From NCBI GenBank assembly GCA_951799405.1, contig OX637339.1:12710001-12774000 (forward strand): a DNA stretch of 64,000 nucleotides, written 5' to 3'. This document shows positions 53,301 to 63,400 of the stretch, piece by piece. The position numbers and the translations under genes are program-made. The number at the start of each line of letters is the position of its first letter. Position 1 is the stretch's first letter. The DNA is from Agapetus fuscipes. Its lineage: Eukaryota; Arthropoda; Insecta; Trichoptera; Glossosomatidae. A model generated the notes under the pieces. That model had not been told where the DNA came from and did not search any database. It saw only the letters and a list, made by a program, of their open reading frames with translations.

Positions 53301-56300
53301 GAAGACCGAGAAAAGAATGGATTGATCAGATAAGTGAGATTGCGAATGAATGGAATTTACAGAGTGGAAACAAGAGAAGAGTTTCATGAAAACTGGAAAT
53401 AGATTTTTAAAATATTTAAAACGACTCTCACATTATCGTGTTTTATGTTTTTTTCTTATCCCACATTGTGTAGAATGTGATTCTCAAGACAATTTCATTT
53501 AAAGGTCATCTTTGAATCGAATGGTAGATAAGCCAAACAAGCACTGCGGGGACGATATACTAATCATGATGAAATTATCGATGAAGGACAGTTGTGCCTA
53601 GAATGATCTTTTTTTGATATAAGAAAAAACTTACAAATACTTACGCTTTATTCGAGATTTGTCATACTTTTGATACCAATTTTTGTATTAAAAAAAACAA
53701 GTTATAAATATTAAACTAAAGTGCTTGGATGGGTAACCTCTCAGGTACACCGCGTGTTGTTGGCATCTTGGACCGGTCCGTAGTCCGTAGTGGCAACACT
53801 TCGGACTCGTAAATGGAAGGTTGTGGATTCGGATCCCGGCGGAGCACAAAAATATACCATTTATATTTCGAATGTGCTCTTCGCTGGGTTGAAAAATTCA
53901 TAAGCCTTTACCAATGACCGGTCACCAAAGGTCCATCCAGCCTTACAGCAACTGGGTCTTGCTTGAGTATTGGCGCTTTGTAGCGACGACCAAGCTTGTA
54001 CACCTCTGCGGCACTACAACAAGTGTCATAGACCCCTAGAGTCTTTAGAATCTAGGGAGTCTCCCGCACAGGATTTCTTAAAAAAAAAATAAAAAAAAAG
54101 AATAGCATGCATGAAAAGAGTGATGAAATTAGATGAGATGAAAGAAGTATGCAAGGACAGAGTCAAGTGGAGGCACTTGTGTGGAGGTACCGGCCACCCC
54201 TAGAGGAATGGCGGCAGGATACAAGACAAGAATAGGTTGGTATGAGGCTGACCACCCATAGTGTAAAAAATGGTTCACTTTGCCTATGCCACCCTTGTTT
54301 CAGGGAAGGTCGGCAAAAGTTGCAGGGATTATGTTTATTTGTGGTTTGGATTGAATTTGTAAGTACACATTCAGCATTTGTAAGCGCCAACTACACGTGT
54401 TTGTTAGTGAGCATGCATTTGATATGAGCTTTAAATGTTAATATATCTTTGCAACTTAGATTATAGATAGATATAGACAAACCGTTATAAGGAACTTACA
54501 TTATTCTCGACGTTTCCTTAGCGATGTAGCTAGCGTCTTCAGTTCATCCTCAGGCGTCGTGCAGAGAGGGTGTCTCCCGAAGATGTTAGCTACGTTGCTA
54601 ACGAAACGTCGAGAATAATGTAAGTTCTCTTATTACGGGTCGTCTAATACCTGATAAATAAATTTTAATTGTGTAGTTATAGCTCAGTTGGTAGAGTGCT
54701 TGCATTTTACCCCGTGAGCTCGGGTTCGAATCCCACCGAGGAGGGTGTCAGAAATGATTTCCTATTTCGTTGTTTATTTCAAACCCCATAATAAAATACC
54801 GGCAAGGCTTACTCAGCCTTCACAAGAAATGAGTACCAGCCCCCTTGGGAGCTAGGAAACCCCCACTTCAACTGAAGTGGTTGGCGTAAGGCCGGCCCCC
54901 TTACCTGTAAAAATAAATAGGTTCAACTCGCCACATGCGACCCCTTCGGGGATAACGCGGCAAGAAGTTACACTATATGTGTAGCTTAGTTGCGTTTTTT
55001 TTGCGTTGCGTTATAATTATTGTAAATATGTCAAATGACCATGATTCCAGCCTAAACCTAATAGAATCATAAAATGCCAATGAGGTCGGAACATTGAAAA
55101 GGGCGCAAAAATAAAGTTTGTCATTCAGCCTGATCATTATAGTCATGGACAAGTGTGTTCGAGATGCTAGACTTGATGATTGTGGATTAATGATAGGAGA
55201 GAGCAAAGTGAGTGTTCTACTGTATGCGGATGATGCTGTTCTTGTATCGGACTCAGCAGTAGAATTGCAAACGATGCTCTCTAGATTGAACGAAGCTCTG
55301 CTAGGTAATTATTTGAAATTGAATGCAAGTAAGACGAAAGTTTTGATTTTTGAAAGAAATGAAGAAAATACGAACTACGAATTTAGAATAAACGGAATGA
55401 ATGTTGATGTGGTAAATGAGTTTGTATACTTGGGAAGTAAGTTTGAGAAAGATGGAAGAATGACAGGTGAACTTGAAAGAAGAGTAATGAAGGGCAGGTG
55501 TGTACTGGGTGCCACAGCTTGTATCGCCAAAAATCAAAACATTTCTAAAAATGCTCGATTGGCGGTACGCAGTGGCATACTTTTACCCACCTTGATGTAT
55601 GGAAGCGAGGCCTGGACGGTGAATGAAAGTGAAATTAGTAAAGTCCATACTGTTGAAATGGACTTTCTAAGAAGTATGATTGGGAAAAAACGGAGTGACA
55701 GGGTGAGGAATGATTTTGTAAGAAAAGAATGTGGTGCAAAAGAAAGTGTGAAAGTGAAGATTAAAAGAAGTTTGTTAAGATGGTTTGGGCATATGGAGAG
55801 AATGAATGAGGAAAGACTGACGAAGAAAGTATATGTTGGTAGAATAGATGGATGTCGTGGTAGAGGAAGACCGAGAAAGGTATGGATGGACCAAATATCC
55901 GAAATTGCGAATGAATGGAATATCCAGAGTCATAATAAAAGAAGAGCTTGTATGAAGAAGGTTATGACTCTGGAGGAAATGAAAGAAGTATGCAAGGATA
56001 GAAAGAAATGGCGGTTGATCTGTGATGTTGGCGGCTAGGGTTTGTTAAAGTGAATTTGGTTTTATGATTTAGTTTTTTATGTCCATGTATATATTGTTAT
56101 TTTTATTCTTTGATTTTAAAAAATGTAATTTGTCATGTATGTTCCTTGACTTATAGGTTGTTATGCGGCTGACCACCCATAATATAAAAATTGGTTCACT
56201 TTGCCAATGTCACCCCTGTTTCAGGGAAGGACGGCAAGAGTTGCAAGGCTTATGTTCATTTGAGATTGGGTTTTTATATTGTAGGTCCACATGCGGCATG

Positions 56301-59300
56301 TGTTAGCGCGAAATTATACATATCTGCTTGTGGGAATGCATTTAGTATAAATCTTAAATGATATATATCTTTGCAGCTTAGATTAGATTAGATTAGATTA
56401 GATTAGACAGCCAGAGGCGCTAGTGTCTCATCCATATAAAGCTTTTTTACCAGTCAAATCTTTTTTGGAGGTAAGAATTCAAAGTTGCTGTTATACAGCA
56501 GACAATACACCTACTAAACTGGTTCTATAATCTATAATCTATAATCTAAGCTGCAAGGATATGTAAGCATTTAAGGCTCATATGAAATGCATGCCCACAG
56601 ACAGGCACATGTAGGTTCGCGCCTACACATTCTGCATGCGTGCATACAAATAAAGAAAACCTCACATGGACATAAACCTTGCAACTCCTGCCGCCGTTCC
56701 CTGAACCGGGGTGGCATTGGCAAAAGTGAACCGATTTTTACAGCACGGGTGGTCAGCCTCGTACCAACCTATCAGTCAAGGAGCACATAAAATTATAAAT
56801 GATATACAGAAATTCATAATGAGACACATTACAAATTAAAATTAAAATAAAGTTAAATTAAAATTAAACTTAATATTACACTTAGAATTAATGCCCTAGC
56901 CGCCATTGTTGCAAATCAACCGCCATTCCTTTCGGTCCTTACATACTTCTTTCATTTCATTCAGAGTCATAATCTTTTTCATGCACGCTCTCCTTTTGTT
57001 ATGACTCTGAATATCCCATTCATTCGCTATTTCGGAAATTTGATCCATCCATACTTTCCTCGGTCTTCCCCTACCACGGCTTCCATTCATAGTTGCAGCG
57101 TACACTCTCTTCGTCAGTCTTTCGTCATTCATTCTTTCCATATGTCCAAACCATTTTAACAAACCCCTTTTGATTTTTACTTTTATACTTTCCCTTGCAC
57201 CACATTCTTCTCTCACTGACTCATTCCTCACCCTATCTTTCCGTTTTTTTCCAATCATACTTCTTAGAAAGTCCATTTCGACCGTATGGACTTTACTAAT
57301 TTCACTCTCATTCATCGTCCAAGCTTCACTTCCGTACATCAAAGTGGGCACTAGTATACCACCGTGTACCGCCAATCGAACATTTTTCGATAAGTTTTGG
57401 TTTTTGGCTATACCAGCGGTGGCACCCAGTACACACCTTCCCTTCATTATTCTTCTTTCAAATTCACCTGTCATTCTTCCATCTTTTTCAAACTTACTTC
57501 CCAGATATACAAATTCCTCGACAATTCCGACATTCATTCCATTTATTTTAAACTCATAGTTCATATTTTCATCATCTCTTTCAAAAATCAGAACTTTCGT
57601 CTTACTGGCATTCAATTTCAGATGATTATCTTTCAAAGCTTCGTTCAGTCTAGAGAGCATTGTTTGTAGTTCCACTGCTGAGTCAGAGACAAGGACCGCA
57701 TCGTCTGCATACAGTAGAACACTCACTTTGCTCTCTCCTATCATTAATCCACAATCATCAAGCCTAGCATCTCGGACACACTTGTCCATGACTATGTTAA
57801 ATAGCCATGGACTCATCACACATCCTTGCCTTACACCCTTAAAAACTTCAAACCATTCACTGTACTCGCCATCAATACGAACACATGCCATACTATTTTC
57901 ATAGTTTGCATGCACCGCATTTAGGAGAGCCCCATTCACTCCATATTCTTTCAGAACATCCCACAACATACCTCTGTCCACTGAGTCGAAAGCCTTCTCT
58001 AGATCTACAAAGGCCGTGAACAGTCTTCCCCTCACCGACAGCTGTTTTTCAACAAGTTGTCGTAGAGTGAAAATCTGATCAACACAGCCTCTACCGGTCA
58101 TAAAACCGGACTGTATATCGGAAATCCTTCCACCAGTAGTCAGAATCACATTCTTAATTATCACCTTACAAAAAACTTTCCCTGGTATACTGAGTAGACT
58201 GATTGGTCTGAAGTTCTGACAGTCTTTTCTGTCCCCCTTACCTTTGTAAATAGGGACAATGACTGCCTTCCTCCAGTCCATCGGTACCACTCCAGCTTTC
58301 ACACAAAGTTTACACAATGCAAACATCCATTCTAACACGCATTCCCCTCCTACTTTCATCATTTCACCATTTATGCCATCGATCCCAGCTGATTTCCCGT
58401 TTTTCAGACTTCTAATACAGACATTCAATTCTTCTTTCATAATTCTTAGTTTGATTCTTCTTATGATTCTTAGGTTGAATCTGCAAAATAAGAGTATACA
58501 ATTTTTATTGGGTTGAAAGAAATCAAAATATTTTTTTATAATTACTCAAAGCGCCAATTTTAATTTGACGTATATCCGAGTACATTTCAATATTCAAGAA
58601 ATTCAGATTTAAAAGTAATTTCATAACAATAAATATTTTATATAATGAATATCAGTATTAATGTGTATGTATTTCTTAGTGATAATTTATAAAAATAATG
58701 TATTGTTAGTGTTATCTTTGACCTGCAAAACATCTACTAAATGCTGTAAGCTATCAAAATTTCCCTGAATAACGAGAATATACTGTGGGTGACATCATAT
58801 AATAACATTACTGACCTTTTCCCACAAGTCCTACACTCGTAGGGTTTTTCACCAGTGTGGCGTCTGATATGGGCGATCAACTCCCTTCTTCTTGTAGTGG
58901 AATAACTACACACATCACATGAATGCGAGTCCTGAAAAAAATTAAACAAGTAACATTTTGTAATCATGTACAAAGGTTTATTTTCATTCTCATTTATAAT
59001 AAATCAGGTTAGTAAAAGGCTGACCACAAGTGCTGTAAACTTTGGTTCACTTTGCGGACGTCGCTCCTGTTTCGAGGAGGGGCGGCAAGAGTTGTGCATT
59101 GAGATTTGGGTTTTTACTTTTTTTTAGGTACATGCAGAATGTGTAAGCTGAAACTTACATATGACGACTTGCGGGCATTCAATAAATAATTATGTTCTAA
59201 AGCCCTGTACTATAATACAAGTTAAAGTAATATCCTTACCTCATTTTTTATTAAACAGGTGCTGCCAGTACTTTCAGTGTTACATCTGGCAATTCTTTTC

Positions 59301-60217
59301 TGACTTTTTGCATCAGAATATTGACCTTCAGGAGAACCAACTGCACCATCACAATCAACAAAATTCACAACCAAATCTTCAGGCTTTGTGTCTGAAAAAA
59401 ATGCTTTTTATAATTGGTCTTTCAGAAAAAAGTCTTACGCCCTTTCACACTGAAATTTTTGTCCGTTTTGTCTATGGTTTCGGATGGACAAAAGGTGTAA
59501 AAGCTTTCATACATCCTACCTACCCATACTCCCTGCAGGACTTCAGATCTGACATACATTTATAGAAAAACTAGACAGAACTTGTTCCTTCTGAAAAGAT
59601 CTTATTGTATGGCTCAAACATATTTTAGTATGTTGTATAACCTGACTTTTTGGAGAGAAGTTCTTTAATTCTGGATTCGCTGTCTTGACACTGTCTGCGG
59701 AATTCAAAGGAATCTTTCAGCCGAGATAAACATTTAATACACAGCCCTAGTGGACCATGACAAGCCGGCAACACCTGAAAAATATTCCATGTTCAAAAAA
59801 TATTTTAGAACAATATTTTAATCCTCTCAGACTTAGGCATATAATTATATGAGACTGACCACACAAACTGAAAAAAAAAACACTTTTGCCAATAGAACCC
59901 CTGTTTCGGAGAAATGTGGCAAGAGTTTCAAAGCTTTTGTTTAAATTGAGTTTCTGGTTTATTTTGTTTGAAATTACACATGCAGCATGTGTGAGCGCTA
60001 ACTTGCGCGTTTAAACGTTAATATTATTATGTTGATTTATTCTTGAAACTTAGAATATAAATTATTGTGAACTTACAGTTACGGAGGTGCAAGCTAAAAG
60101 CATCTCAGAAATGGAATCATTTGAATTTTCATCCTTTTCAAATAACGAATTATTTCCGGTATTTTTCAAACACGATCGACACAAAGTTGATAATTTTTCA
60201 AAACAGTCAAAATCCAT
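50339..60217 (-). CDS. ZAD-C2H2 zinc-finger gene 5, complete
   Basis: Eight exons: 60083-60217, 59642-59774, 59240-59391, 58816-58931, 52696-52927, 51529-51726, 51121-51275 and 50339-50459, giving 413 residues in continuous phase. ZAD: LCRSCLKNTG, then LCIKCLSRLKDSF. Unlike paralogs it has no basic linker exons between exon 3 and the first finger exon, so ZAD and fingers are closer. Fingers begin HSCDVCSYSTTRRREL and end ARNNSLYDHRKKKHN with a tail HLDLTLTPGPLI. Finger 2 ends HSKQC (Cys for His) and finger 3, CEVCGKVYKRLELHRLTH, is three residues short. Its 5.9-kb intron 4 holds a tail-to-tail LINE pair, SINEs and R3 copies. AATAAA lies 36 nt after the stop. Gene 6 starts divergently 248 bp upstream. 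Confidence 0.88.
51360..51475 (+). repeat. R3 fragment
   Basis: GGCAAGAGTTGCAAGG and CTTAAATGTCAATATTTCTT, middle shortened. Confidence 0.5.
51740..52230 (-). mobile_element. RTE-like LINE C-terminal fragment
   Basis: Minus-strand translation gives a GHPVGKRRVGRTRLS motif and RRSWRRRLMEAKARYK, like 28160-28385. In an intron of gene 5. Confidence 0.65.
52318..52565 (+). repeat. Interspersed repeat family R3
   Basis: Near-complete; its sequence is closely mirrored by the minus copy at 56520-56785. Confidence 0.75.
52985..53390 (+). mobile_element. LINE fragment, family L1x
   Basis: LLTLMYGSESWRVNEREVNK, then a stop in place of Arg before WFGHIERMNEDRLTKR. Continues at 54100-54215 after an insertion that includes a SINE. 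Confidence 0.8.
53775..54075 (+). mobile_element. SINE, family S1
   Basis: Full S1 copy, very similar to 15055-15360. It interrupts an L1x fragment. Confidence 0.75.
54100..54215 (+). mobile_element. LINE fragment, family L1x, 3' end
   Basis: Translation CMKRVMKLDEMKEVCKDRVK then RHLCGGTGHP and stop. Confidence 0.7.
54228..54478 (+). repeat. Interspersed repeat family R3
   Basis: Complete copy, GGTTGGTATGAGGCTGACCA start and CTTAGATTATAGATAG end. Confidence 0.75.
54480..54665. mobile_element. Penelope-like relic with two opposed ribozyme motifs
   Basis: A decayed minus-strand core at about 54507-54545 and a plus-strand core at about 54580-54622 (GTTAGC/GCTAAC helix II, GAAACGTC, GAGAA). 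The plus core reads CCGAAGA, so the invariant U of CUGANGA is lost. Confidence 0.65.
54678..55010 (+). mobile_element. SINE, family S2, long copy
   Basis: From TAGCTCAGTTGGTAGAGTGC through CGCCACATGCGACCCCTTCG to GTAGCTTAGTTGCG and a T run. Confidence 0.8.
55118..56038 (+). mobile_element. LINE fragment, family L1x, open C-terminal frame
   Basis: About 300 residues open: IVMDKCVRDARLDDCG, the YADDAVL catalytic box, KLNASKTKVLIF and the C-terminal WFGHMERMN and RGRGRPRKVWMDQI region. 5'-truncated within the reverse transcriptase. Antisense to gene 5 and tail-to-tail with the next LINE. Confidence 0.9.
56146..56404 (+). repeat. Repeat family R3 with (GATTA)n tail
   Basis: Complete copy ending in five GATTA units, a simple tail of the kind left by target-primed reverse transcription. 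Confidence 0.75.
56520..56785 (-). repeat. Repeat family R3, inverted to the previous copy
   Basis: CTATAATCTATAATCTAAGC at the left, GTACCAACCTATCAGTCAAG at the right. Confidence 0.75.
56896..58440 (-). mobile_element. LINE (L1x family), reverse transcriptase ORF
   Basis: 514-residue open frame and the longest L1x copy. Reverse-transcriptase blocks in order: VIVPIYKGKGDRKDCQNFRP, FVDLEKAFDSVDRG, GVRQGCVMSPWLFN and YADDAVL. Then the family C-terminus YGSEAWTMNES, WFGHMERMNDERLTKR and GRGRPRKVWMDQIS. The endonuclease domain is missing, so the copy is 5'-truncated. RTE-like or a related clade; not assigned firmly. Same orientation as gene 5, in whose intron it lies. Confidence 0.92.
59000..59210 (+). 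repeat. Interspersed repeat family R3, diverged
   Basis: AAAGGCTGACCACAAGTGCT, TTTGGTTCACTTTGCGGACG. Confidence 0.6.
59835..60062 (+). repeat. Interspersed repeat family R3, diverged
   Basis: ATATGAGACTGACCACACAA and CACATGCAGCATGTGTGAGC. Fills intron 1 of gene 5. Confidence 0.6.
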
Positions 60218-60465
60218 TATGTCAAAATAAATAAATTAAAGATTACAAATGTCAACAATAACATAACCTAAAAAACAAGTGTCAAAATAAAAAAGTATTG
60301 ATTACAAATGCAGCCATACGCAAAAAATATTCGATACAAGATTCCCCAGTTTTTCGATTTTATTACTCAAAAGAAAAAGAAAACGCTGGAATATGGTTTC
60401 AAACGTCAAAATGGCATCACAAATGCAGTGAAATTTCTTCTCGTATTTGATGAAATACTACAAAA
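60218..60465. promoter_or_regulatory. Divergent promoter region of genes 5 and 6
   Basis: 248 bp between start codons; no TATA box recognised. Inferred from layout. Confidence 0.5.
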
Positions 60466-63400
60466 ATGGATATGAAAACCGTTCATAATTTATTACAGAT
60501 GTGTCGATCTTGTCTCAATAATGCTGGAACTGTTTCGTTATACGAAAGAGGGGAGGTTTATGCATATTCTCAGATGTTTTTCGCTTGCACCTCGATTTCA
60601 GTAAGATTGTATACCATTATTATTTAAATTTGGAATGTTATACCTACCGCTGGTTTTTAGCTCGCATATGAATGAAGCTACGGTCCCATACGAAAGAAAG
60701 CATAAATTTTGTCATTCATGTAGCTTTCTATCTATTTATTTGCAAAGATATAAAAGAAGAAAATGCATGAAAAAGGTATGTTAGGATAGGAAGAAATGGA
60801 GGCAGCTCTGCAGAGGCTCTGGTCACCTATAGCGGAATGGCGACAGAGCTACAGTTACAGTGTATGAACATTTAAGATTCGTTTTTAATGCACATATTAA
60901 TGGATTTTACTGACCGTGCAAAAGAGAAGAACGATTTTCTCTACGTTTCGTCGGAGTCATATACGACGTCTTCAGGAGACGTGTGTCCTCTACAAGGAGG
61001 AACCACGAACTGTTGAATTATTGTTGTTTGATCGAGGCCGAAGGTTGTAGGTATTTTTATTAACCTTCGGAGATACATCCATGTGTATGTCATATATACC
61101 AATGTCATATATATCAACAGTTCGTGGTTCCTCCTTGTAGAGGACACACGTCTCCTGATATAACTCCGACGAAACGTAGAGAAAATCGTTCTTCTCTTTT
61201 GCACGGTCAGTAAAATCCGTTTTTTTCATTCTTTAAAACACATATTAATGGTTCACTTTTGACTTTCTGTGGATGGCGGGTCTATAAGGGGTTGCATACG
61301 CCGTGCGGATCCATTTACTTTTTACACGCCAACCACTTCACGTGTAGTGGGGGTGTCTTTTATTCCCGAGAAGACTGATCATTATTTCTTCTAAAGGCTG
61401 AGTAAACATTGCTAGTATTTTTATTTATTTTGGGTTTGAAATCAACACCCATAAATCTAAAATCTATGTTGCAAAGATATATTACATTTAAGATTCATGT
61501 TAAATGCATTCCCATAAGCAGGCATGTATAAGTTCGCGCTTACACATACCGCATGGGGACCTACAATATAAAAACCCAAATCTCAAATGCACATTAGCAC
61601 TGCAACTCTTGCCGACCTTCCCTGAAACAGGGGTGATATTGGTAAAGTGAATCATTTTTTTACAGTAAAGGTGGTCAGCCTCATACCAACCTATAAGTTT
61701 AGGAACCCAATTAAGTCAGTTTCACAATGAAATAACTAAACAAAAAACTTGCTTGAAATAGTTAAAGTAAGAAAGTGCTGGTTATAACCGAGTTTGAGTG
61801 TATTTGTTTGTTCTGTTTAGGTTTCCCGTACAGACCCAGGTCCTCAGCAGCTGTGCAATATTTGTATGCACCGGTTAAAAGATGCCTTCACCTTCCAGAT
61901 ACAGTGCCAAGAAAGTGACACCAAACTGAAGGAACTGCATTTTCTGCCATCTGGTATGAATATTTTACCTAGTTTAATTTACTTTTTGTAAAATGTTCGG
62001 CATTTTAATTCACTATGCCATTGGTTTGCGTCACTTAGTCAAAGTTTAAATTTTTGGCTCTTGCTCGGTCAACCATTGCAATGCCTTGGGAGTCGCCCTG
62101 TGGATGTCCATCCAGTCTGTCTGCTATCTCCCAACTAGGTATTCCTCCACTAAGTCTTTAATTGTTTGTTCACATGTTCCACTGTCACTATCCCGAGAAT
62201 CCCTTCTGCCCCACTTACACAATATTAAGGTTGCAGCGCCCTTGGTCAGTGTGAGTTCTAGTGTGATCTCAAACTTTTTGAGTGAGGTTGTATTTGTAGT
62301 TGCCATTGAGTCTATATTTTTCAATCTATCTTCAAGCTGTGGGCAGGTCAAAGTTGTTTCACTTCTTGGACCCAATAGGTTTTCTGGACCTAATGCACTG
62401 TTGGGCTAAATATATGATGATGAGTTGATGATGTCTTTATAGCGCCATTTCATGATGTAGCACTCCAAGGGCGCTTGAAATATCTTGTATCTTGGAGTGC
62501 AGGTATTTCAAGGTTTTGCTCTATCTTATTTAATACCCTGTGGTAGGAATCCGGACCGGGGGTGGGAATCAGGAATAAAGGAGGAACACCGGAGAGGACT
62601 ACAACATGCAGAAATTAAAGTTGTGATTTTTAAAATGCCATATATTCGTCAAAATTTACACATGCCACAGCCCAACCTTCTTGATCGGAGGTCGGTACAA
62701 AAAAGAGAGAGCTTACATACAAAAATGACAGAAGACACAAAAATGTCTTTTTTTTTACTTCTGATGGCTATTAGAGCTACCTTTTTTGTTTGACAAACTG
62801 TCAAGCTAAATCGAGACCATACTGGCGGGTATCAGCTGGGAAAATTCCGCTGAAAAAAAGCTGGCTGCGGCCTGATTTCTTTGTAGATCCGGAAGGTTAA
62901 TGTTGGAAAGTACAAGAAGCTAAGGGAGCGGGGCTAACTTCATACATCCGGGGATCGTTCTTCAGATATAAATATTTCATCTCAGTTATAGGACACGTTC
63001 AGGTTTTCAAACATGACCGGTCTGTAGTCTGTAGCTTTTTCTTCTTGTGATGGCGCTATAGCGTACATCATGCCTTGGCCTCTAGCTCCTCCTGTCCTCA
63101 GTGGCCAACTTCCAACTTGTCACCTGGATGAGCTGTATCCCCTCTCACTCTGTCCTCCCACCTCAGTCTCCGCCCGGATGTCCAGTCATAATTATTTTAG
63201 GGAAACATGTGTGCGGCATTCTCTTTAATCTCCAGCTCATAGCTACTTTTATGAATGTTTCAGATATAAAGACAGAGAAGTTTGAGGTGGCCATAGAGGA
63301 TGAATACGAGACTAAGACTTCCGTCTGTGAGTTTGATGACGTAGACAATCTGCCCACTTATCCGAGTGATGATGACGAAGATGATAAAACCTTGTCCACC

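Noticed and set aside
57170..58516. Plus-strand frames opposite the LINE at 56896-58440
   Set aside because: Antisense shadows; the minus strand carries all reverse-transcriptase motifs.
62086..62409. 107-residue plus-strand ORF
   Set aside because: Antisense to a decayed LINE C-terminus.
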